Both the position numbers and the translations under genes were made by a program. The notes under the pieces are model-generated. The model was not told the DNA's origin. It did not search any database and worked only from the letters and a program-made list of their open reading frames with translations. From Paralvinella palmiformis (lineage: Eukaryota > Annelida > Polychaeta > Terebellida > Alvinellidae), in assembly GCA_025642065.1 (NCBI GenBank), contig JAODUP010000040.1, positions 1,810,501 through 1,874,500 on the forward strand: a stretch of 64,000 nucleotides of DNA, given 5' to 3'. Shown piece by piece: positions 11,501 through 24,800 of this stretch (positions are counted from its first letter, which is position 1; each line of letters opens with the position of its first letter).

Positions 11501-14500
11501 ACCAGTATTAATTAACAGTTAGAGTTATACTGTAAATATGAAGATATGTTTATTTTGATTGGTACAGAGAGAATCATCCTTTTAATGGATGGCTGTTTAA
11601 TTTAAGAAGCCCATAAACAATTTGCCTACTCCTGGACAGTTTAATGGCAGCTTATTCCATAGATCAGGGGTGTTGACACATGTTCAGAAACATATCTGTG
11701 TTTAGATTTTGTTGTGGGCAGCTACAACAACAAACTATGGTCGAGTTAGGGCCAGGATTCTACTATATCCACATCCAGAGTGTTAAGATTTAACCTTATC
11801 ATGTTATGTTAATTGGGGTACGTATTGTTTCTTTGTTGACCTTTTTTTTGGGGGGGGGGATCAGGGCCTAATAAATTAGTGACATACTCTTTGCTATACT
11901 TTGTGACATAAAAGAACAGTCCTCCATATTAATCAAAATCTTTCCAGCCCAAATGTTGCAGAATAGGCAGTAAACAATGACTTGAGATGTTAATGAAAGT
12001 AAAACTTAACACATTTGTTGTGAGGAAAGGGCCTTAATTTGTTTTTGTTTGTTTTAGTTTTTTAACATGTTCACTGCACAGTGTGTAATGTGTTTTATTT
12101 GTACTGTTTGTAAATGTAAAGAATTCATAGTGTATTTACTGTGTGTTGTGTGATGTTTTCACTGCATGTTGTGTATAATGTTTTTACTGTTTGCTGTATA
12201 TTGTTTTCACCAAGTGTGATGTATAATATATTCATTGTTTGTTGCATATAGGGTTTTCACTGTGTGTTGTATATATTATATTTACTGTGTAATTTGCACA
12301 GAATTAATGTACTCATTGGGTATGTCCATGCATGTTGTTCACCACATTCATATGTGGGATTTTTGGCTATGGAGTTGTTCCCACAGTCATATGTCCTTGG
12401 TGTAACCAGTACTGAGACTAAACAAACCACTCACTCATTCCTGGCTAGTTAAGTTTTGATTCCATGTTCTTAACCCATTTCTGGTATGTTTTATCCTGAT
12501 TCCTGCATGTTTTCAAACTGCTTCTTGTACGTTTTCAGTCTGCCTTCTTGCATATTTTCAATCTACTTCTTGGAGATTTTTAACTACATATTAAAAGAAG
12601 AGTTAAATATAAAATTCAGATCGACAAATAAAAGTTAACCCATTGATGTGTTGATTATGTGTTCATTGAGTATCTCTGTTGTGCCATTTTAGCATCCTGT
12701 GACATGGCAACCTACTGCTGATGGACAAAAGTTAGAAGGCCACATGATTCTCCGCAAAGCGGTTGAGGGTCATCATGGTGACAACAGTGGAATTATGGGT
12801 AAAGGAACATTAGGTGAGATATTAATAATAATGATCTCTTGCATAAGAGTATTCTCACTCCTCTCTCTCTCTCTCTCTTAATAATCAGAATCTCGGCGTA
12901 GGCATATGTGAAGGTTGTTTCGTCTTTGACTTCGTCTCATTACCTTTGGAGGTCACTCAGCCCATTTAGCCTACCTTGTGCACAAAAGTGGCCATAAAAC
13001 ATCAATCATCATCATCATCTCTTAATAATCAGTGTAATAACTAATATACCAGTAAAAGTATATACAGTTCTTTGTAGCACTAATTATCCTCAATTAGTTT
13101 ATATAAGTCTTACAGAAAATAAATGAGGATAATTAGTAAGATGATGATTTATGTTTTATGACACTTTTCTGCACATGGTAAGCTAAATAGTCCAAGTTAC
13201 TATACTCCTGGCTGTACTTTATCTTTTTATGAAGGTCTGTGAAATACCAGTTCATCAACTAGGATGTTAAATAAAGTACAAACTCTGATTAACTAATTTT
13301 AAGAAAACAAATGTTCAAAGATTCAATGGTGATCAATGTTTTATGGCCACCTCTGTGCACATGGCAGGCTAGATGGGCCGAGTGACCTCCAAAGGTAAAG
13401 AAGCAAGGTCAAAGATGAAACAACCTTCAGATATGCCCACACTGAGATTCGAACTCAGGTGGTAGTGATATGTGGTCCAAAGTGCTGCATACCAACTCAG
13501 AGGTGACCTAATTATTCCATACATTGTTTAACTAATATTATGTTTCGTTTTGTATTGTGTTTTAGGATTGAAGGTGACGGGAGGTAAAATGACTGAGTCT
13601 GGTTATTTGGGAGCTTTTATCACGAAGGTTAAGAAAGGCAGTATAGCTGACACAGTGGGACATCTACGAGCAGGTAGATCTACTTCTGATCTTAGTTGAT
13701 TGTCTGGTAATAATGATCTCGGCATAAACAAGTGATAACTGTCTTATTACCATTATTTTTATTATTTTATTTAGGTTATTTTGGTACTTCTAACACAATG
13801 TGTGTATGTATATAAAACATGAGCACCAGTTGTTAGATTGATATGAAATAAAAATATACATTTAAATGTATAAAAGCTACTTTATAATTCTGTTTATGTA
13901 TATGAAGACTGGAGGAAAAGACACTGTTGTCAATCAACTGATTTTGTGGAAATGACCTTTCTTCAAGTGTTTTTGGTTACATTATTTTGCTGGCTTCTTC
14001 AGAAACATTTTTTAATAGCATGTGCTACTTAAAATCTAAAAAGGGTTAAATAATGTGGTTGGTAGACTGAACTGTATAGTTACGGAAAACATTATTTGTC
14101 CATCTCACAGTCAGTCAGTCTGATAGAGGTTTTATATTAATACAAATCTAATACTCAGTATTTATAGTGGAGTGGTAATGCAGTATTTACACAGATCTTT
14201 TAATCTCTCATATTTGTAACAATTAATCACTGCAGTTGGCAGTAACAGAAAAGAGCTAATCTTTCATGCATTCTGATTAATGTAAGTTGATTTTAATGGT
14301 AAAATTGGCCACCCTAATTTCTGTGAATTTGGGGTGGGTTCAGAGATCAGTACAGACTGCTCAAATAAACATCTGGATCTCTAAGTTGGGAGAGATAGGT
14401 GTATTACATTCTTGCTGAATTTGAATATGACACCAGGCCCTACAGGTTTGCAAACAATATTGACACCATTTGCAAAAATGACCTCATCCATAAACAACGT

Positions 14501-17500
14501 TTAATGCCCTCAAATCAGCCTTGCTAGCTCAGTGGTGAGGTACTGGAGCAGAAGGCAGCAGCGAGATCTGTGAGGTACATTTGACCAGTCAGCTCCAAGT
14601 CAATAGCATCGGGGATGATTATGGTGTCAGTTGGTGGTGGATTTTTTTTGGTGAAATATGTGTATAAAAAACTGGCAGCTAGAAATGGTTTAGTTCTCAG
14701 ATAGTGTAGAATAGCTCTAGATTGTACAGCTTGATATGGGGAGGGTGACAGAGTGCAAATGAATAAAGCTGTAAGATGCGACTAGAGTAGAAAGTTTGTC
14801 AAATAATTTAGGGCTGTAAGTAGATGACAAAATACTGAATTAAATTGTGCCAAAAGGTAGAAACTGTATATTACTGCCCTCATTTTATAACATATGGCTC
14901 TAACTGGTCTATCCATTAATTGACTAGCAAGAAAGTAAGATCTAAGCTGATTTTAGGTTTCAGTTTTGATTAAATTAGCAATAATAATGATTATTGGTGA
15001 GATGTTGTATTGGTTGACTGCATTGCAGCAACAGATTAATGGCCTTTTTTGTACCTGGTGTAATTGGTAACAAATTAGTGGATCAGAATTTATTGTTATC
15101 TACCCAGTGCATAAACTCAACTTATGGGTGCATGTAAGCAAAACGTAGCATAATGTTTTACTATGTTTCATGCTAGGTGATGAAGTAATAGAATGGAATG
15201 GGCGAACTCTGCGTGGTCTAACGTTTGAAGAAGTTTACGATATCATCTTTGAGTCGAAACAGGAACCCCAGGTGGAGCTGGTTGTGCAAAGACCAATCAG
15301 GTAACTAGAATGCCATAATAGGTATATGATGAAGTGTGCAACAAAAAAATGGTAACCCATAATTTCTTAATTGGGCATACTTGATTTTGAATTCCTCTAA
15401 CTTATTCATTTGAATATTGAAAGATAGGTACATTATTGTTAGTGATATTCTTTTGAAGTTTTCTGATTGAACATACACATTTAAAATCCTGGTAAACCTA
15501 TGTAAATTTTCAAAAACTGTTACTAATTATCTAGATAGGCCAGAGAGTTTTGGCATTCACATTAATGTAATTGTGAGGGTGCCTCCATGGTCTAACAGTA
15601 GCATGTTGGACGGCAGATCACTACCACCCGTGTTAGAATCTCGGTGTGGGCATATCTGAAGGTCGTTTCATCTTTGACTTTGTTTCATTACCTTAGAGGT
15701 CGCTTGGCCCATTTAGCCTACCATGTGCACAAAAGTTGCAATATGATATAAATCATCATTAATGTAATTGTGTCTTGAAGCTATTAACAGGGTTTTTTTT
15801 CATCTAGTACGGGAGAGTTACCTCCAGGGATTCCAGAACTTCCAGACTTAGAAGCAGGTATATTAGTTATTGTAATTACTTGCTCTCTCTCTTTCTCTCT
15901 CACAAACACACACACTCTTTAATTTTTATTTGTGGATAATTATATTTTGTTTGCCTTACAGCCATGTTATTTTCACTTTATGTTATATTTTAAGTGGTGA
16001 GAAAATATTTTCTGTATAGTTGTTCCATTTATTGATACCATTAGGTAAGCTCTCACACTATTTTCCAGGGACATTCAAGTTAATGTATTTAATTTCTTTT
16101 TAATTATGATTTTAATCATTTTCAGGGACTTGAATCAGCTTTGAGTCTTCTGTGTTAGTTGGTTTGAGTTTTTGCCTGAATAGCTTTTTTTCTTGATTTG
16201 TTTGCTTCAACTCTGTGTATGGGGATATATTTTGGGATAATGAGCTCTGGTGTATACCATGGGTGGGTGGGTAGATCATTATGATTTGATCGTCCAAAAT
16301 TATGTGCTATAAATTAGTTAGTTCAGAAATGAACTCTGTAGAACTTTAAATCATCTTATAAATCATCACATCATTTTATAAATCATCGCAGTCTTGTAAA
16401 TAATCATATAATCTTGCAGATAACCAGATTACCTTGCACATCATCACATCATCTTGTAAACAGTTTTAATGGAAAAAGATGATGATGAGGATGATAATGA
16501 TATTTTAATATAGTTATTCAGTTAGTATGCAGTGTTTCACCTTTATACTAACAACCTAAATGAAGCAAAATAGTGTATTTTGCTACCAGTGTCTCTCTTC
16601 AGAGTAGCACCCTTTTACTACATACATATATAACAATCATTAGCTGTGTATTACTAGCAGAAGGTTGATGGCTATGTCTTTAGTATTTCTTCAATAGCCC
16701 ATATCTCATATTTTTATGTATGTACAAATTTCTGCTATTATAGTTCTGTGATATAGGTTATTTCTATAATCACAGAAGAGATTTCCTAATACTTGTTGAG
16801 CTGTGTTAAAATATTGGGGGGGGGGGAGATTCTATTATATGATATAAACCATCTTTCTGTAATGTTATGATATAGTTTGTTGTGCTTTTGATCTTTGTCA
16901 TACCTTTTTTGGGGGCATTAACACCATTATCTTGTATATGATTTTGTATGATTAAAAATTATATACCTTGCTTGACAATCGTGGCTTCAGCAGCTTTATT
17001 GGAACTAATTAAGCATGTTACCTGTTTGAGTTATATATAGCTGATGTATAACAATATCCACTGGCATGCAGCTGTCTTTATAATGGATCAAATTAAGAAA
17101 ATATTTATAATTATTAACTGTATATGATAATATTTATATCTGATTAATCTAATTAGGCTTTTTTATTCATATCGAGGGGCTTCTTTTTTATTTTCATTTG
17201 TTTTGTAGAAACTCTGTACTTGTAACAAATGATGTAAACAGTGTTTTGTTCTCAAACTGCCATTATTATGATTGTATTTTGTGTGATCAGAAACGTCTTC
17301 TCTAACACCAAATTAATATGGTGTGTGTAACTTAGCTAATAATAGTGTTTTATTTGTTTTGTTTTTTGGCTTGGCAAGACAAGACATGCAGGTTGAGAAG
17401 TTGGATTCATTGTTAAAACGAATAATTTTGTAATGAGTAAAAGGAAGTTTTTGTTTTATTTAATGCATTGAACTTACTTCTCCATGTGTATTCATTCTCA

Positions 17501-18790
17501 TAGACTATAACCAAAAGCAGATAGCTAGCATGGGTCGTCTAAAACGTCCCAGTGTGACAATCACATCACCCGGTTCACCAGGTACCACACGACCTAGACC
17601 ACACTCGCCTCAGATGTGTGGTAAAATACAAGTAAGATCTTGGTTTACTTTAAATGTAGTCTGTTGACAAGGCAAACTTCTGGTTATGTCTTAAACCATT
17701 GAATGTAATCTCTACTTATCTTAGTAAATCATGATATTATCGGCAGCACTCTCTCTCACAAGCCATAATCTTGTATTTGTTTTTCTTCACGGCTGACAGG
17801 CTCGGATATTTTTTGATGCTCCAGCCCATCAGCTGTTAGTGACCATAGTAAAAGCTGTAGATCTTCCACCCCGTGATAATGGTCAGCTACGTAACCCTTA
17901 CTGTAAACTGTACCTACTGCCGGAGAGGACGTGAGTATATCTTAATCTAATCAGATAAGCTGTTGGTGTCAAACAAATTTTTGTTTTCGTTGAACTCCAG
18001 ATTGGGCATTTCCACTGTAAGAATATAACATGTTGTTTTGGGTATTTACACATTTGCTCATAGCTTCAGTCATAAATATTCATCATTGACATGGTGTGTA
18101 GAAGATCTAAAATCCCAACCATGGTGTCACAGTGGGAAGAGTTGTTCAAACTGCTGGAAATTTGTTGAGTTTTCTTCTTGGAAATACGCCAATAATTCTA
18201 AATTTATATGGTCTATGTGGGAAAGCACTAAATTCTAAACCATTTCCACCTTGCTCATTCACTAGTTATTATGTAAATATGAAGGTGTTCAGTCCTATTC
18301 ATAATGTAATGTTCTTGTTCCATTGGATTCTGGCTGCAAAACATGAAATAAAGGCTGAGTAATTAGGACTGAAAAGTAGCTAGATCAACAACTATTTCCA
18401 GAAATAGTGGCCAGAAAATGTAAATCTTGGTTTACTTTAAATGTTGTAAGGTCAGTGATGACACACAGCATACTATGTAAGGTAAACATTGTCCAATACA
18501 GTTCTTCTGGGGGAGAGTCAGGTAGGAAGGGTTGGACATATAATACAAAAGGTTTTAAGTTTTTGAGATATAGTAGGGTACTATTGGACCTCCAGGGCTT
18601 GGGTTTGAACCTCAGTCTTACCAGATGTTTCATCTGATCAGCTAATTTCTTTGGCAAGGCACCCCATGGCCATATATATGTCTGAGGTGTGATTAATGCT
18701 GATGCTAAACAAAGGATTCATTTGTTTATGGAGCTCTAATACTCTGGTCATATGCCCTAATTTTTATGAACTTGTTGCCAGATTGAATTA

Positions 18791-18834
<44 letters not shown>

Positions 18835-21800
18835 AGTTATATGTCAAATACTATTGCTGTGCTTCTTTAACAGAGAGAAGTCCAAACGTCGTACTAAGAC
18901 TATCGGTGGCACACTGGAGCCAAAGTGGGAACAGACTTTTATGTATGCACCAATGAAAAGACAAGACTTGAAGAAACACTCATTGGAGATCACCTTGTAT
19001 GATTATGATAGGATTGGTAGTGGAGAATATGTTGGAGAGGTAATAAATTATGTATTTAATTGTGTTTGTTTATTTCTTTGTCATGTTAAAGAAGGCATTG
19101 GACATGTGATTGTGTGTGTGTGTGTTATTGATTAAATAATAGTTCGTTTTTATACCAGGATTACTGACCAAGATTGTGGTAGATAAATGTGATGAGGTTA
19201 GGATGGATTGATTTTTAACACATGAATCAATTGTAAAAAAAATCATCAGCTAGGCATTGTGTACATAACACTATTTCTGTCAGTGCTGAGTAGACCTTTG
19301 AGTGAGTGTGGGTGTGTGTGTGTGTCTCTCTCTCTCTCTCTGTCTGTGTGTGTGTGTGGTAAATATTGGTTGTATGCACACTATTAAGATCCGATGAAGA
19401 TATAATGCATGATTGCAGAATTATATAAAGTTGGTATTTTCAATATTAGTCAATACATTGAGAGAATGAACAAAAGCAAACTAAGTAAAGATGTTCTAAA
19501 TGTGCAGTGATTCAAACAATGTACTGGAAATTTCCAGCTTTTCTATTCAAATCTGTCTGACATCTGAGTTTGTGGGATTTTTTTCTTAGGGAGTTGTCAC
19601 TCAGCCAGATTTTTTAAATTTCATAATGGAAATTTTTCATGATCAAAAGTCATAACATAAACAGCTTTTTGGTGTTTTTTATTTATATGTTTTTGAGAAG
19701 GAACTGTAATTGTATATGCTGATGATTGCTTGTGGACGTTGAATCTTCACGATTTGTAATAAGTTAATAAATCATTGTGTAGAATTAACATGAAATGATT
19801 ATTTTGAGCATTAACAATGTAAAGAATTTATTTTTATATTTTTTTTTATTTTTTTTTTACAGGTGTGCATTGATTTAGGAAATGTTAACATTAGTGATGA
19901 GCCACAGTGGTACAATATAAGACACCATGATGATGGTAGCAGTACAACAACATCAGCATCTAGAGAGGTATGTCGGTAGTGATATTTATAAGCACAATAA
20001 TCTTTTGTGGACAGTTTTTTATATGATGCAGTGTAATCAAGCCAATGGTGCAAGCTTTCCCTGGCTTGTATTTTAACTAAAGCAGTTATACACATTACTA
20101 AAAAAATCCCCAATACCCAGGGAGAACACCTTGTAATTACCTGAATAAATTCTACATCACAAAATAAAGTATTTCTATTTAACAAAAGTTTTGGCCAGTG
20201 TGTATATTGACTAGTTATTGTATTGTTCTATCCTGTATAAGTAGACTACAATGATTTAGACATTGGTCCATGTCTATGTATCCAGATAACTAATCCAGGC
20301 GTGGCTGTCATTCCATATCATCCTCTATTTCAGGGTTCCAGACGTGCTGACATTTACGGCAAGGATCACCTGTCACCCCCAAGTTCCGTAGCTAGACTTA
20401 GTGACAGTGATATGTCAGAGCTCGACCTTGAAGACAGCCTTAGTATAGCAACAGGTAAGATACATATGGTTGAGTGCATTAAAAATGGGAATATCTTTAA
20501 TAGAATTCTTGCATACAGTATTCTACATTTAAAAATGTTGTTCTGTTCTGCTACTAAGGTTTCAATAATTTTATGTACAATTTGAGAGATTAATTTAATG
20601 ATGTAGACCGTAAGGACAGTTGAACTACTCAGATATTTCACTGAATCTTTGTGAGGGCACCTCTGTGGTCTAGTTGGTAGTGTGTTGGACCACAGATCAC
20701 TACCACCTGAGTTCGAATCTCAGTGTGGGCATACCTGAAGGTTGTTTCATCTTTGACCTGGCTTCTTTACCTTTGGAGGTCACTAGGCCCATCTAGCCTG
20801 CCATGTGCACAGAGGTGGCCATAAAACATTGATCATCATTGAATCTTTGAAAATTTGTTTTCTTAAAATTAGTTTATCAGAGTTTGTACTTTATTTCTGC
20901 TTAACATCCTAGTTGATGAACTGGTATTTCACAGACCTTCATAAAAAGATAACAAAGTACAGTCAGGAGTATAGTAACTTGGACTATTTTTCAAACACCA
21001 AACATTTGACAAAATCTTAACATAAATAAAGCGAACTGTTGTTTTGATTATAAAGTGTTTATTTTGTGTGACTATCAGTATTGGGGGGTTATTTAACCCC
21101 ATGTAGTGATGCCCAAGATCATTTTCCGATACCGTTTAATTTTTTTAAGCACTTCTGAATGTGATTAATCTTGCTAACAATAATAGTAATGATGACAGTT
21201 TAGTTTTGTCTGTTAATGTGACAGGATATAAATTTAGAACAATCTAATACTGACTGTCACTTTTTTTAATTCAACACCATTTTGAAATTGATCACATGAT
21301 ATGTTGATCTCAAACCACTGGCGAAGACAATTAGTAGACTAATAGAAAAACATAATTCAATAAATACACTCTCATAACAGTATATAGATGTTTGGGATTT
21401 TAAATCAGATGGTGTCAGAAAACTGTCAAGTTTGGATTGAAGGCTTCTTTACATACTGATATAGTATCATGTAAAATCAAATATTTGCACATTGATTTAA
21501 AGGTCTTCAGTTTATTGAAGAAAAAAAATAGTCACAGTTACTCTACCAACTGATGTTTAGTTCTCATCTGTTTTAATTTTGGTGAGACTTTCAAACTTGA
21601 AAGCTCTTGACTGTTTAATTTCTTTATTCAAAACAGTTTGAAAGCCCTAATTTAATTTTAATCTGTCTGTGCAAACCAGAGTTATGTATTCTAACCATTG
21701 TTGTTCTAGTTGTTGTGGTGGTTATAATGATTTTACAATATTTCTGTTTATTTTTCATACTAAGCATTAAGTGGTGACATCTGGTGTTGGTTTTAAACAA

Positions 21801-24800
21801 ATACTTGGCTGTTTCTAAGCCATGCATACTCATATTTGCTAATGATTGTCTCTGTCTCTCTGTTTCTGTGTGTGTATGTGTGTGCACGTGCTCATGCACA
21901 CACACACACACAGATTGTATAGTAGATTTTATAGTAACCTTTTAGTGATTATCAAGATAGCTTCCACTGAGCATGAATGACTTTAAATTATTTTAAATAT
22001 TTCAAGTATCAACACATGTTATCACTTGATTTTCTAATTATAATATTCAATTGGGAATAGTCTTACTGTTTATTGAGAAAGATCCATGAGAAGCTATTAC
22101 ATGAAAGAAATCACTTATTCCACTTCATGAATACAATTATTGAATAATAGTATTTAAATACTTTGAGCCCTTGTCAAATATAATATATCAGTGGTAAGAG
22201 AATTGCAAAAACCGAAACTAAATAAATAACACATACATAAGCAGGAAGCATTCTTGAATCTATAAGTATATTTTTTTTAATGTTTCACCTGTTAAACCAC
22301 ACTATGTTAAAAATATGTCCTATACTGACCATACTAGTTGTTTAAACAATACAAGTTTAATTCTGACTCATTTACTGATCAATATTTCAGCTATTTTTAA
22401 AGAATCATATATATTTCAAATAATTACTTACAATTTTGAGAACCAAAAAACAAAGGAATATGTGGCTCACAGAGCTGTGGAAACAGGTCAACATTATTAT
22501 ACACCATGTATATCTGAAAGAAAGACACCTTGTATGTTAAAATTTGTATACATATATTTTGTTCATACTGAATTGCATTCTGGGTGACCAAAGGAGTGAA
22601 TGATATATACCCCTGATTTGTCTTAAACTAGTAGAGAACAGTTAATCACAGTTGAGGGTATTCCCTTTTTTTCTACTCTGTTGGGGGAATATCAAATTGC
22701 TAAGTACAGATTAAGACCTTTCACCAAAGCATGCCACTTAATCTCAGCTGTATATGACACTGAAGATCCCAGTCTGCCCTAAAGGTCAACTAGTATCACT
22801 AATTAAACCAGATAGTTTTTAATAAGGTTGCTTCCACAGATAAATAATAATTTATCTTTTAAATCTCTTATATGGTTTTTACATTATTTGAGGTATTATT
22901 ATATTACATATTATTTGTACAGCGCCTTTGAATGGCTCGTGCTAATAAGGGCACTTTATTAAATATACATTATGATTATTATTTATCTCGTATCATAATC
23001 ATGAAATACATCATAAATTAATTGAACTATTTACCTGCTATAGAACTGGTTATAAAATTAAGAGAAATTTTCCCATCCTAGCAATAAACTAACTATTTAA
23101 CAGAATTTGTTATTTGAACATTCAAGTAAAAATATACTTATAGGGTGAATTATATTTCCAGTTGCATTTTACCATTTTCCTTATGTCTCTTTCTAGTAAC
23201 CTTTCCCTTACACTTGCTTTCGGGTAACCAGGTGAACGCTATATGCAGCTGGAGGCAACCAACTCATCTAATTTTCTAGCAAATAGCATCAACAAGACCT
23301 TGCTTCTCAGCCTTATTATGACCCTGTACATAAGTCTTTGAACTTCTGCAGCCATGCTCACCCAGGTTTCCTTTATTGGCAAAGGTCAGCTTTCTAGGTT
23401 TCGAACCTAAAAATAACAATCAGCTCTTTCATGCTTCAGAAAGCGAATCTTGTTCAGATGTTAGTGGTGACACTAAGTCACTGCTGCGTAGTCAGCCTGG
23501 TCGTCGTGGCCCACCTCGCCCTACTGTAATGCCAAAACGTCGTGTTCTGTCAGGTATGTTTTATTTATATGCCTCAAACAACAAGCCATAATGCTGCTAC
23601 CAGACTGTCAATTGTTAGGGGGAATGGCTCGAACTAACAAATTACCAAATAATCTGAGCAAAATTTTTGCATTTACAGGAGTGGCTATGAATCATAAATA
23701 AAAGTAATATGTCAGACATCAACATTCATGTTACCAATACAAAGAACCAGTTAAACAAGTGATACTAGACCAGCATCTGCCATTTATGTGTAGTAATAAT
23801 GTTAACATTATTTTTCTAGTTCATGTGTTCAGTTGTGAGTGTTGTCACTATTGTTTATAACTAGGTGATCTCATTGCGTTCATAATTCCTTTTACATGTT
23901 TCTACACTCTGCATATTATTTTCAGGTTTATTATTATTATATCTTTTAAAAAACTGACTTGTTTCTGAGAAACACAATTTTCTTGATCTGCTGAATGAAA
24001 TGTGTGATAAATGCAATTCACAAATATTCACTTCTCATTTAAGATATATAATTCATGTTATTCCTAGATGGCACCCATATAGAGTATGACAGAGGAAGGA
24101 AGATGACACCCACTGACCCGAAGCTTCTCATAAATAAAGAACTGAAGAGGTCTAGATCACCAGTTTCAGTGCCTCCTACCCAGCCTAGAGCTCGGTCAAG
24201 GTCACCGGGAAGGACACGTGTGTCATCAGAACCCATGTTATCACCAACGGAGAGTGGCAGTATTGGACGGTTGATGCAGGCTAACATAACAAGATCAGCC
24301 AATATAACACCAACCAGTACGCCATCACCCAAAAAACGTCAGCTTCCACAGATTCCTGTTCATGCTCAACAGATAAACCGTGACAAAGGTCTGTATGAGC
24401 TGCAGTTTGCGAAAGTTGAGTTTTCAGGGATTTTTTAGACAACAATTTTTCTTAAGTCGGCACTCATATTTTACCCAGACGTGTGGAGAAATAACTTAAA
24501 ATATGGTAATAATTTATTTCTAACCGAAAAATTGTCCAAGTCACAAACAGTTTTAACATTTAAAAAATTGTCTTCGCTCCTTTTATGTAGATTCTTTGTA
24601 AATCCAACAAACAGTATTTATGTGGAGATCTTAAATGATGCTTATTACAGTTGTTTCTATTATGGAATATAATAGAACAGTAATTTTTAATTTAAAAATT
24701 TACCATAATATATTAATACTCGTACATTAATTATGAGATAAAAATGTTAACACGTAACAATAGGAGTGGGATGAAGGCTTTAGTTTAGGAATGGTCAGTC

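Larger units (their letters stand above)
20455..23439. other. RIM intron with SINE A, LINE tail and microsatellites
   Basis: The intron holds a full-length SINE A (20652-20839), about 150 bp of sequence shared in inverted orientation with 13187-13335, a (CA)n tract near 21897-21911 and a LINE-like 3' tail at about 22911-22985. The remainder is AT-rich and unrecognised. Confidence 0.7.

Noticed and set aside
20655..20730. tRNA gene
   Set aside because: A- and B-box-like blocks are present, but the rest does not fold as a full cloverleaf. Several copies share a long common body and ATC tail, so it is a tRNA-derived SINE head.
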